From JAAZIN01 sp964464625 (GTDB taxonomy: Bacteria > Bacillota > Dethiobacteria > DTU022): a stretch of 64,000 nucleotides of DNA. Location: the NCBI GenBank assembly GCA_964464625.1, contig CAYXKD010000004.1:7717-71716 (forward strand). The letters run 5' to 3'. Position numbers and translations under genes: made by a program. Positions 57,021 through 64,000 of this stretch are shown here, in pieces (position 1 is the stretch's first letter; the number at the start of each line of letters is the position of its first letter). The notes beneath the pieces were generated by a model that did not search any database, was not told the DNA's origin, and saw nothing but the letters and a program-made list of their open reading frames with translations.

Positions 57021-58205
57021 CTAACGAAACATGATCGCCGTATTGCCGGCGCCCACTATTGAGGTAACGGCAAAGAAAAACAGCAGGGCTGTGCAGGCCA
57101 GCGCCGCCAGGAGAAGGACCAGGGAATTGCCCATCACATTGATGCAGCTGCCCAGCTCCGATTCCCCGATTGGTTCCACCAGGGCTGCGCTGAGCTTGTA
57201 GATAAGGGTCACTGCCGTCAGCTTTAACAGCGGAAAGAGCGTCAGCAGAAACAGCAGCACCACCCCGGTGAGGTAGATGCTGTTTTTCAGAACGATGGAT
57301 GCGCCGGCCACCGTTTCCACTGCATCGGAGAGGATCTTCCCCACAACAGGGACAAAGGCCCCGGTCATATACTTTGCTGTTCTCAGGCTAACAGCATCGG
57401 CCACGGTCCCGGCAGCCCCCTGCACCGCCAGGATGCCTGTAAATATTGTCATGCAGATCCCCATTCCCCACATGCTCAGCTCCTTGAAGAGATCGGAAAG
57501 TTTTTTCACCTTGAAATGAGGTGAAAAATGATGGACCAGGCCCAGCAAAGCACTGAAGTAGATCAGGGGAAAGATGACGTTCCGGATAAGGCTGCCGAAG
57601 AAATTGATTCCAAAGATAACCAGGGGGTGGAGGACTGTTGAAGAGACAACATTCCCCTGCGCCGCCAGAAGAGCCAGCAGGGCCGGCAGGGAGGCCAGGG
57701 AAAAATCAACCATGTCATCTACAGTCCTTCCGGCCATGGCCAGGTTGGCGGAAAAACTGTAGAGGCAGACACCTGCCAGGACGATAAAGACGATGCTGCG
57801 GGTCAGCGCAGCCACCTGCTGCCGCTCAAAGGCGCTCTCCAGATTTTTTAGAAAGGCCGCCGCCACGGCGAGCAGTAAAAGCTGCCCCAGCAGCTTGAGG
57901 TTAAGAAGCACCTCGCCGAAGAAAAAGCGTCCCAGGCCGCCCAAAAGGGCGCCGGGCTCAATGATCTTTTCCCCGGCCTGGAGCCGCTCCATCAGAGTCT
58001 TCCAACTCAGATCGGGAAGGTATTCACCGGCCTCCCTCTCCAGCTCGCTCCAGAAGTGCTCAAAGAACGCCAGATCCAGTTCGCTTTGCAACTCCTTGAC
58101 CAGCGGATCCGCCGCCGCCGCTGCGGCGGGAGAGGCGGCGGGAAGAAAAAGCATCAAAAGAGCAGCAGCTAACAGCGCAACCGGGGCGTACTGATGCTTT
58201 TTCAT
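57021..58205 (-). CDS. spoIIIAE: Stage III sporulation protein AE
   Basis: 394 aa. Signal peptide (1-30, Ala-rich), then eight or so membrane segments; ALLAAQGNVVSSTVLHPLVIFGINF and LSMWGMGICMTIFTGILAVQGAAG match the family. Overlaps spoIIIAD stop as ATGA. Largest membrane component of the SpoIIIA secretion-like complex. Confidence 0.95.
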   Translation of the reverse strand: MKKHQYAPVALLAAALLMLFLPAASPAAAAAADPLVKELQSELDLAFFEHFWSELEREAGEYLPDLSWKTLMERLQAGEKIIEPGALLGGLGRFFFGEVLLNLKLLGQLLLLAVAAAFLKNLESAFERQQVAALTRSIVFIVLAGVCLYSFSANLAMAGRTVDDMVDFSLASLPALLALLAAQGNVVSSTVLHPLVIFGINFFGSLIRNVIFPLIYFSALLGLVHHFSPHFKVKKLSDLFKELSMWGMGICMTIFTGILAVQGAAGTVADAVSLRTAKYMTGAFVPVVGKILSDAVETVAGASIVLKNSIYLTGVVLLFLLTLFPLLKLTAVTLIYKLSAALVEPIGESELGSCINVMGNSLVLLLAALACTALLFFFAVTSIVGAGNTAIMFR

Positions 58206-58591
58206 CGGGGGATCATCCTGAGAACAGATTCCATAATTTCCACAATTACAGGCACCGCCATTACGAGAATAATTACCTTTGCCGCCAGCTCAACCCGTGA
58301 GGCGATGCTCCCCTCCCCGGCGTCACGGCAAACCTGCGCACCGAATTCAGCAAGGTAGGCGATGCCGATGACGCGCAGCAGTGTTTGCAGGTAAACAAGA
58401 TTTATCCCCGCCGCCACCGCTGTTTCGGTAATCGCATTGACTGCTCCGACAATGCGATTTATCACCAGGAGCATGATCAGGATCCCCGTCACAAGTGAAA
58501 CCTGCATCGCCATTTCGGGGCGGTATTCCTTCAGAATAATTACGAGCAGGGTGGCAATGAGCGCCAGCCCCACTACCTGCACGATCTCCAT
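58202..58591 (-). CDS. spoIIIAD: Stage III sporulation protein AD
   Basis: 129 aa, four membrane segments, ending in VVEIMESVLRMIPR. LLRVIGIAYLAEFGAQVCRDAGE is diagnostic. Paralogous to SpoIIIAC in its second half. Part of spoIIIAA-AH. Confidence 0.95.
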   Translation of the reverse strand: MEIVQVVGLALIATLLVIILKEYRPEMAMQVSLVTGILIMLLVINRIVGAVNAITETAVAAGINLVYLQTLLRVIGIAYLAEFGAQVCRDAGEGSIASRVELAAKVIILVMAVPVIVEIMESVLRMIPR

Positions 58592-58694
58592 GACAGAAAC
58601 ACTCCGTCTCTCTCACCAGGCCCGGGATCCCCCCATCAGGTTAAGCCTGCCGCCCCGCCGCTGCATGCGGGAGGCCCCGGAAGCAGTTCGGCTG

Positions 58695-58901
58695 TTAAAA
58701 AAGATTGAATATGGTCTTGATGCTTGAAAAAAGTTCGCTAATGAGCTGCAGGACCATCAACAGGACGATGACGACGCCGACGAGGGTCAACATCTGCGCC
58801 TGCTCTTCCTTCTCCGCCTGTTTCAGGACAATGTTGAGCACGGAGATGAAGATGCCGATGCCGGCTATCTTGAAAAGAAGATCGATATTGACAGCGTTCA
58901 A
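58695..58901 (-). CDS. spoIIIAC: Stage III sporulation protein AC
   Basis: 68 aa, two membrane segments; IDLLFKIAGIGIFISVLNIVLKQAEKEEQAQM is the family signature. ATG 58901. Separated from spoIIIAB by 15 bases. Confidence 0.95.
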   Translation of the reverse strand: MNAVNIDLLFKIAGIGIFISVLNIVLKQAEKEEQAQMLTLVGVVIVLLMVLQLISELFSSIKTIFNLF

Positions 58902-58916
58902 TGCTCTCCCTCCGTT

Positions 58917-59453
58917 TTAAAGCAGCAGGATGACCAGGGCAGCGCCTCCGGCTAAGCTCAAGTATCGCCACATCTTCTTGTTGCGCCGCCGCTGTTCCCG
59001 CGCCGCTTCCAGGGCGATTTCGAGGTGCTGCAGCGTTAATCCGATCTGCTTCAGCTGCCCCTCCTGTTCGCTCACCCCCAGGGAAACAGAGAGGCTTGAG
59101 AGGATCTCCCTGTCTGCAGGGGTGAAAGCGCTCCGGGGAAATATATGGGCCACGGCGCTTTCCCAAATTTCCCCGGCGCTGCGCTCATCCCCGGCAAGGA
59201 GGGCGGCGGCGGCATGGCGGTACAGCTCCCCCAGGGGCGGCTCAGCCTCCACCTGAAGGGCAATGGCCTGAAAGGCATAGGGCAGCAGCGCACGGCTGAA
59301 GGTTATCTCGGCGCTCAGCAGTTTAAGGCTGCGCTGAAATTGCTGCAGCTGCCTTACCCTGAGCTCAAGGGAGAGGGCTTTTGATTCGCCAAAAGCCCCG
59401 GCGGCAGCCAGCACGCAGAGGGAGCCGGCCACCTTGCAGATCAGTCCAACCAT
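58917..59453 (-). CDS. spoIIIAB: Stage III sporulation protein AB
   Basis: 178 aa with a C-terminal membrane anchor and an N-terminal hydrophobic segment; core RVRQLQQFQRSLKLLSAEITFSRALLPYAF matches GspF-like SpoIIIAB proteins of the type II/III secretion kinship. ATG 59453, downstream of spoIIIAA. Confidence 0.94.
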   Translation of the reverse strand: MVGLICKVAGSLCVLAAAGAFGESKALSLELRVRQLQQFQRSLKLLSAEITFSRALLPYAFQAIALQVEAEPPLGELYRHAAAALLAGDERSAGEIWESAVAHIFPRSAFTPADREILSSLSVSLGVSEQEGQLKQIGLTLQHLEIALEAAREQRRRNKKMWRYLSLAGGAALVILLL

Positions 59454-59483
59454 TTTATTTTCCGGCCCCCTTCCCTGAATATG

Positions 59484-60452
59484 TTAAGCCCGGCGGGCCA
59501 GTTTATCTTTGCGCAGGTCGCAGAGCTGCTCCACTGTGCCCGGCCCCCTGCTGCAGCCCAAAAGCAGCGCTTTTTCAAAAACAGCTTCATCGAGCAGCCG
59601 GCGCAGAGCGGGCCTGGCCCGCAGTTCCTCCAGGCTGCTCCCGTGAGCTGTGGCCACCACCGAAACGCCGGCATGGATCACCTCTTCAATGGCGGCGGCA
59701 TCCTCGGGACGGCCGATTTCATCGGTAACGATAATTTCGGGCCCCATGGAGCGCAGCAGCAGCATCATCCCCTCCGCCTTGGGACAGGCGTCAAGCACAT
59801 CGGTGCGCTCGCCCACATCGAGCTGGGGCATCCCCTGGAATGAGCCGGCTATTTCGGAGCGCTCGTCAACAACAGCCACATTGAAACCGGCAAGGCCGCT
59901 CTCCCTGGCCCCGCTGCTGAGACAGCGGGCCAGATCGCGCAGGAAGGTGGTCTTGCCACCGCGGGGCGGGGCCACCAGGAGACTGTGGCAGACGCGGCGA
60001 CGGCGCTCATCAAGGAAAAAGCGGATGTAGGGCCGGGCCACCCCCCGGATCTGGCGGGCCACCCTGTAGTTCAACCCGGTAATGTGTTTCAGCCGCACCA
60101 CCCGGCCCCCCTCCACAACGGCCTGCCCGCAGAGCCCCACACGGTGCCCCCCGGGAATGGTGATGTAGCCGCTGCGCAGCTCTTCGGCAAATGCATAGAG
60201 GGAGGAGCTGCTAATCAGCTGCAGCGCCCTCTCCAGATCGCTGCGCTGAGGACGGTAAGCCTCCGCCGCAGAGGCGGCCTCTCCCGATTCGCCCAGGAAG
60301 CAATCGCCCCTCCGCCCCCGCAAGGCCAGCGGGCGGCCCAGGCGCAGCCGGATCTCCTCGAGATCGCTCCAGAGGGGCATGGCGGAGCGCTCCAGGATCG
60401 TGCGAATCCTCTGCGGCAAAAAAGAGCCCACCTCTTCGCTAAGCTCATTCAA
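59484..60452 (-). CDS. spoIIIAA: Stage III sporulation protein AA (secretion ATPase)
   Basis: 322 aa. AAA ATPase like type II/IV secretion motors: Walker A LVAPPRGGKTTFLRDLAR, Walker B/switch VAVVDERSEIAG, EIIVTDEIGRPEDAAA. TTG 60452, eight bases after a seven-G box. Powers the channel linking mother cell and forespore. The upstream stretch has CATATACAT at about 60518-60526, a weak sigma-E-like -10, without a convincing -35. Confidence 0.95.
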   Translation of the reverse strand: MNELSEEVGSFLPQRIRTILERSAMPLWSDLEEIRLRLGRPLALRGRRGDCFLGESGEAASAAEAYRPQRSDLERALQLISSSSLYAFAEELRSGYITIPGGHRVGLCGQAVVEGGRVVRLKHITGLNYRVARQIRGVARPYIRFFLDERRRRVCHSLLVAPPRGGKTTFLRDLARCLSSGARESGLAGFNVAVVDERSEIAGSFQGMPQLDVGERTDVLDACPKAEGMMLLLRSMGPEIIVTDEIGRPEDAAAIEEVIHAGVSVVATAHGSSLEELRARPALRRLLDEAVFEKALLLGCSRGPGTVEQLCDLRKDKLARRA

Positions 60453-60678
60453 TTGCCGGGCCCCCCCTTTTTTGTAAAAATCACCGGGCTTGACCGTCCT
60501 CCCGGCCAGTAATTATGTATATGATGGAGCTGCCGCGAACTTGCTCATTTTATCCGCCCCGGCAGAGCCCCCCGGAGGTGCAGCACCGTTTCCCTCCCCC
60601 ATTTCCGCTCCCCCATCCCCGCTCCCCACTCACCACCGCTCACACCCGCTCACCGCCCCCCCCGCAGCAAAATGAAAA

Positions 60679-60699
60679 GGCCGCCTTTGAAAGGCGGCC
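60679..60699 (-). terminator. Hairpin terminator after the efp cluster
   Basis: Perfect palindrome GGCCGCCTTT-G-AAAGGCGGCC, followed on the minus strand by TTTTCATTTT. Nothing else in the 376-bp gap 60453-60828 is recognised apart from CCCC-rich low-complexity sequence at 60580-60665. Confidence 0.7.
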
Positions 60700-60828
60700 C
60701 GGATATAGCCATAAATTAATCACACCATATGGGATAAAAGCGCTGCCCGGGGATTTTCACAACAGGGGCGACAGTGCCGTAGATTCAGTTACAGCGGCGC
60801 CCCGGCGCCGGTGCAGCTTGCGATAATG

Positions 60829-61284
60829 CTACTCCTTCTCTTCCTCCTTCTCGTCGCTCAGCAGTTCATCAAAATCCTCATCTTCCCACTCTTCGTCGTC
60901 GATGAGCACAACCTCGTTGCACACAGGGCAGGTCACCTTGACGGGAATGTCGGTATGCAGCAGGTCTTCGCTGATCTCGACCATCTCCCCGCAGTTGGGG
61001 CATTCCACAGTAAAACATTCGTACTCGCCATAATCGTCGTCATCGTCTTCGACATCATCTTCGTAGAAATCGTCTTCCAGCTCGGCCAGATCTTCATCAA
61101 GGGCCTCGCTGTACTCAAAAAGCTCTTCATAGTCGGTTTGCAACTGAACGACCGCCCCGGCCATCTCATCAAGGAGATCAACAATTCGCAACAAAAGCTT
61201 ACCTTCCTTGCTCTCCTCATCCAGCGACAGCCCTTCAGCCAGCCCTTTCAAATAAGATACCCGCGCTATCAGATCTTCTGTCAT
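60829..61284 (-). CDS. CD1247-type zinc-ribbon protein
   Basis: 151 aa. N-terminal helical domain (DLIARVSYLKGLAEGLSLDEESKEGKLLLRIVDLLDEMA) typical of the CD1247 family, an acidic linker (DDVEDDDDDYGEYE) and a zinc ribbon CPNCGEMVEI...CPVCNEVV, then a strongly acidic tail. Function unknown. Located between efp and spoIIIAA as in other Clostridia. ATG 61284 follows AAAGGAGG. Confidence 0.9.
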   Translation of the reverse strand: MTEDLIARVSYLKGLAEGLSLDEESKEGKLLLRIVDLLDEMAGAVVQLQTDYEELFEYSEALDEDLAELEDDFYEDDVEDDDDDYGEYECFTVECPNCGEMVEISEDLLHTDIPVKVTCPVCNEVVLIDDEEWEDEDFDELLSDEKEEEKE

Positions 61285-61320
61285 GCTCGCGCCTCCTTTT
61301 GCTGACAACCTTATATTTTT

Positions 61321-61878
61321 CTAGACACGCTCAATATATGCACCGCTGCGGGTGTCAATCCGTAAAACATCACCAATGCCGACAAAAAGCGGCACCTGAA
61401 CGGTAAGCCCCGTCTCCAGTGTGGCCGGTTTGCTCCCCCCGGCGGCGGTGTCACCCTTGATCCCCGGTTCAGTTTGAGTTACCTCAAGCTCCACAGTAAA
61501 GGGCAGTTCCACGCCAATTATCTTCTCACCGTGCACCACTAAAGTCAAGCTGTCGTTTTCTTTCAGGTATTTCACCGCCTCCTTCATCTGTGCTGCTGAA
61601 AGGGCAAGCTGCTCGTAGCTGGCCAGATCCATAAGATAGAATTCTTCACCGCTCCGGTAAAGATAGGACATCTCTTTTCGCTCCAGATGAGCGCGCTTGA
61701 CCTTTTCACCGGCTCTGAAGGTCTTCTCTGTTACAGCGCTGCTGCGCAGATTTTTGATCTTTGACCGGACAAAAGCAGCCCCCTTGCCCGGCTTGACATG
61801 TTGGAATTCAACCACCTCATAGATGTCGCCTTCCATTTCAAAGGTCAGGCCGGTATGAAAATCATTTGTTGAAATCAT
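61321..61878 (-). CDS. efp: Elongation factor P
   Basis: 185 aa translation factor that rescues ribosomes stalled at polyproline. Three beta-barrel domains; the modification loop reads HVKPGKGAAFVRSKI (Lys-Gly-Lys type), and the end GDVLRIDTRSGAYIERV is diagnostic. ATG 61878. Confidence 0.97.
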   Translation of the reverse strand: MISTNDFHTGLTFEMEGDIYEVVEFQHVKPGKGAAFVRSKIKNLRSSAVTEKTFRAGEKVKRAHLERKEMSYLYRSGEEFYLMDLASYEQLALSAAQMKEAVKYLKENDSLTLVVHGEKIIGVELPFTVELEVTQTEPGIKGDTAAGGSKPATLETGLTVQVPLFVGIGDVLRIDTRSGAYIERV

Positions 61879-61903
61879 CTTGTATCATTACCTCCATCAG
61901 TGC

Positions 61904-62971
61904 TTAGATTACAATAAGCTCCCGCGGGCATTGCGTCAGCGTCTCAGAGCCGCCGGGTGTGATGAGAACCATATCTTCTATGCGGACACCGCCCCAGCCG
62001 GGTATGTAGATTCCCGGTTCAATGGTCACCACCATACCGGGCTGCAGAGTGCCTTCGCCCCGGGGCGACAAACGCGGCTGTTCATGGACCTCCAGCCCCA
62101 GTCCATGGCCCAGCCCGTGCCCGAAGTAGCTGTCAAAGCCCGCCTCCCTGATGGGGTCGCGGGCCAGAGCGTCGGCCTCCACGGAGGTCATCCCGGGCCT
62201 GATCTTTTCCCGGGCGAGCTGCTGGGCCAGGCGCACCGTCTCGTAGATTTCACGCGCCCGGAAGCCGGGCTCACCCAGGGCAATGGTCCTGGTCATATCT
62301 GTGGCATAGCTGTCAAATGTGCCGGTAAAATCGACGGTGATAAGTTCACCCGGCTCGATAATCTTATCCGAGGCGACGCCGTGCGGCAGAGAACCCCGTA
62401 CGCCCGAAGCGACAATATAGCGAAAAAGGGTTTCTGTGGAGCCCAGGCGGCGCAGGAAAAACTCAAGTTCCAGGGCCACCTCCTGCTCCGTTATGCCCGG
62501 TTTGACCAGATGGAGCAGAAAATCAAAGGCCTGGTCCATTATTGCGGCGCCGCGACGCAGCTTCTCCACCTCTGATTCGCTTTTTACAGCGCGCAGCTCC
62601 TCTACAATCCCCTTTGTGGGAAGAAGATGCAGCGGCAGCCCCTCCTGGAGCTCCCTGTAAAGGGAACAGGTTACCTGCTCCTCTTCAAAGGCAAGTTCAC
62701 TCCAGCCCCCCTCTTTAATATGGGGGGCCAGGGCCTCACTGAGCCTTGCGTTCCAGGGGCAGATCCTAAAAAGGGGCGCCTCTTTTTCCGCCTGCTCAGA
62801 GTAGCGGAAATCGGTAAAGAGAAGCGCCTCCTCCGGACTGATGAGAAGGACGCCCTGTGATCCGCTAAAACCGCTCAGGTAGAAGCGGTTGGCCTGTTGG
62901 GTAATCAGGAGGGCCTCCAGCGACCGTATGTTCAACTGTTCCTGCAAGCGCTGCAACCGCAATTGCATCAT
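61904..62971 (-). CDS. Xaa-Pro dipeptidase (M24 family)
   Basis: 355 aa. Creatinase/prolidase N-terminal domain (LEALLITQQANRFYLSGFSGSQGVL) and M24 catalytic domain: VDFTGTFDSYATDMTRT (Asp pair), YFGHGLGHGLGLEVHEQPRL (His) and GMVVTIEPGIYIPGWGGVRIEDMV (Glu pair). Cleaves aminoacyl-proline peptides. ATG 62971 or the next codon, after AGGAGG. Precedes efp, the common order. Confidence 0.93.
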   Translation of the reverse strand: MMQLRLQRLQEQLNIRSLEALLITQQANRFYLSGFSGSQGVLLISPEEALLFTDFRYSEQAEKEAPLFRICPWNARLSEALAPHIKEGGWSELAFEEEQVTCSLYRELQEGLPLHLLPTKGIVEELRAVKSESEVEKLRRGAAIMDQAFDFLLHLVKPGITEQEVALELEFFLRRLGSTETLFRYIVASGVRGSLPHGVASDKIIEPGELITVDFTGTFDSYATDMTRTIALGEPGFRAREIYETVRLAQQLAREKIRPGMTSVEADALARDPIREAGFDSYFGHGLGHGLGLEVHEQPRLSPRGEGTLQPGMVVTIEPGIYIPGWGGVRIEDMVLITPGGSETLTQCPRELIVI

Positions 62972-63173
62972 TGTTCCTCCTGTTCTTCGTGCATCCATTA
63001 TCACCGGGTATATGCCCATCTCCGCCGGCCGCCCGCTCCGTCATATTTACATTGATGCCGCGCCCGCTCCCTATCCCTGTCATCTTATCTACTTTTACCA
63101 TTCCCTACTTTGGTTAATATTCCTTCCCTTCAAAGCAAAAAAAGCGCAAGACCACACCTTCCCGTCCCACTTT

Positions 63174-63274
63174 AGTAAACTTGGTGCCAGGCACCAAGTT
63201 TACTAACTTAGCCTCTTGAAATGGGACAAAATAGGACAATGGGAAGTAAACTGGTGCCAGGCACCAGTTTACTT
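63174..63274. repeat. GGTGCC-A-GGCACC palindromes, copies 10 and 11
   Basis: Two perfect 31-bp palindromes, 63174-63204 and 63244-63274, in the 441-bp gap between the surface protein and M24 peptidase. These are the most complete copies, with arms AGTAAACTTGGTGCC and AAGTAAACTGGTGCC. The rest of 62972-63411 contains nothing else I recognise. Confidence 0.88.
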
Positions 63275-63411
63275 CAGGCCAGTCCAAGATGCCGGCTGCC
63301 CGGAGTTATTATGAAAGCCAAGAAAGTTATAGGCCGGATCGCTTAAATCCAGCCTATAACAGTTGTTAAATGTTGATCCAAACAGTTAAGTTACTGCGAC
63401 ATGTGCACCGA

Positions 63412-64000
63412 CTACCGGTGCCGCTTCCGGCGCAAAACAGCCAGCCCGGCGGTTGCCAGGGCCAGGCCTGCCACCGGCAGCAGGGGAAGGGTGCCGGCGG
63501 TGGCCGGCAAATCTGCCTCGGGTTCCTTACCCTCTTCTGCACCGGCTTCTACATCCGGGGAATACTCGAAGACGGCAAATTCACTGAAACCGGGCACCAT
63601 CGCCCAGATAACCTTCCGGTCGATATCTACGCCCCGTTCATCTTCTGTGGCTCCGCATAACTCCCACTCGCCCCGGCTTTCGTTATAGCGGAAAAGCCGC
63701 AAGTCGCTCTCCTTCATCCCCGGGGGGAGATCCTCCAGGGAGTAGTCCACCTCGATCAGTACCTCGGCGCCTTCCAGAGTTCCTTCGGTCACGGTGATCT
63801 CCATGTAGATCCCGGCGGGGTTCAAACCTTCTTCCGGCGGGTGGCTGGAGGCCCCTTTCCGCCGGACGGATATGGCTGCATCCACCTCTTGGGCGGAACT
63901 GATATCGAGATCAACGTTGGACCAGCTGAGCTGGGCCTCGTACCGGCCCGTATCCGGGTTGAGTTCGGTCTCTACATTTTTGGGCGGTGCCGTTATCGTT
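63412..64000 (-). CDS. Cell-wall-anchored surface protein, C-terminal part (runs off right edge)
   Basis: The frame is open from the edge to a stop at 63412. It ends with the layout of a sortase signal: LPATAG (LPxTG-like, the last residue Ala-Gly), a hydrophobic segment and a basic tail RRKRHR. The remainder is beta-rich (LSWSNVDLDISS, EITVTEG, LFRYNESRGEWELCG) with Ig/fibronectin-like character. The N-terminus and the ligand-binding part lie outside the window. Anchoring would need a sortase elsewhere. Confidence 0.75.
   Translation of the reverse strand, partial: TITAPPKNVETELNPDTGRYEAQLSWSNVDLDISSAQEVDAAISVRRKGASSHPPEEGLNPAGIYMEITVTEGTLEGAEVLIEVDYSLEDLPPGMKESDLRLFRYNESRGEWELCGATEDERGVDIDRKVIWAMVPGFSEFAVFEYSPDVEAGAEEGKEPEADLPATAGTLPLLPVAGLALATAGLAVLRRKRHR

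Noticed and set aside
1..64000. tRNA, rRNA or prophage genes
   Set aside because: No cloverleaf, rRNA core sequence, integrase next to a tRNA, or phage structural gene was recognised; XerD is the housekeeping recombinase.

Overview
The window is a chromosomal stretch from a GC-rich, Gram-positive, endospore-forming anaerobe of the class Clostridia. The evidence is direct: spo0A, spoIVB, the complete spoIIA (AA-AB-sigF) and spoIIIA (AA-AH) operons, a spoVA operon, spoIIM, spmAB, dacB/dacF and a GerW-type protein, plus gene orders typical of Clostridia. A methenyl-THF cyclohydrolase/cyclodeaminase (fchA) beside folD, and a NuoF/GltD-NuoG-like pair, fit an anaerobic one-carbon (Wood-Ljungdahl type) metabolism. 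A likely OLE RNA with its partner OapA is typical of anaerobic and extremophilic Firmicutes. The species is not identifiable from this window.

Layout, left to right; nearly everything is on the minus strand. 1-201: start of a GAF-like protein cut by the edge. 0.5-9.8 kb: rRNA pseudouridine synthase, FAD oxidoreductase, spmB, spmA, dacB, gerW/ytfJ, DUF2953, scpB, scpA, trpS, M50 protease. 9.8-12.5 kb: DHH-CBS-CBS-tRNA nucleotidyltransferase fusion. 12.8-16.8 kb: a sigma-G-type operon, small membrane protein - dodecin - spoVAC-AD-AE-AF. 17-20.1 kb: dacF and spoIIAA-AB-sigF. 20.3-28.5 kb: steA, steB-like, GT2, MraY-like, DUF3866, NUDIX, spoIIM, xerD, deoB. 28.7-30.9 kb (plus strand): spoIVB and spo0A. 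31-39.9 kb: dxs, tlyA, a membrane-anchored unknown, nadK, recN, sigma-54 activator, headed by OLE RNA and oapA (to 40.6 kb). 40.7-45.2 kb: accessory block with an NADH oxidase-like flavoprotein, a low-GC aromatic-acid-exporter-like protein between direct repeats, folD and fchA. 45.3-47.7 kb: ispA, xseB, xseA. 47.7-51.7 kb: NuoG-like and NuoF-GltD. 51.8-54.9 kb: TsaD-like, nusB, DUF2273, amaP, asp23. 54.9-63 kb: spoIIIA operon, zinc-ribbon protein, efp, M24 peptidase. Right edge: C-terminus of a sortase-anchored surface protein.

The most unusual signals are: (1) four genes whose only well-placed start after a strong Shine-Dalgarno is ATT or ATC (9767, 16709, 27286, 53565), including a hidden small membrane protein that opens the spoVA operon; (2) that operon's exact consensus sigma-G promoter, which places a dodecin under forespore control; (3) a near-perfect vegetative promoter driving an OLE-type RNA just upstream of oapA; (4) a family of 27-31 bp palindromes with invariant core GGTGCC-W-GGCACC at gene 3' ends, twice containing the stop codon of the neighbouring gene and flanking one low-GC gene as direct repeats; (5) a textbook sigma-H promoter overlapped by an exact 0A box in front of spo0A.

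No tRNA, rRNA, CRISPR array or intact insertion sequence was seen. All family assignments rest on motif recognition and gene order; no database search was possible.
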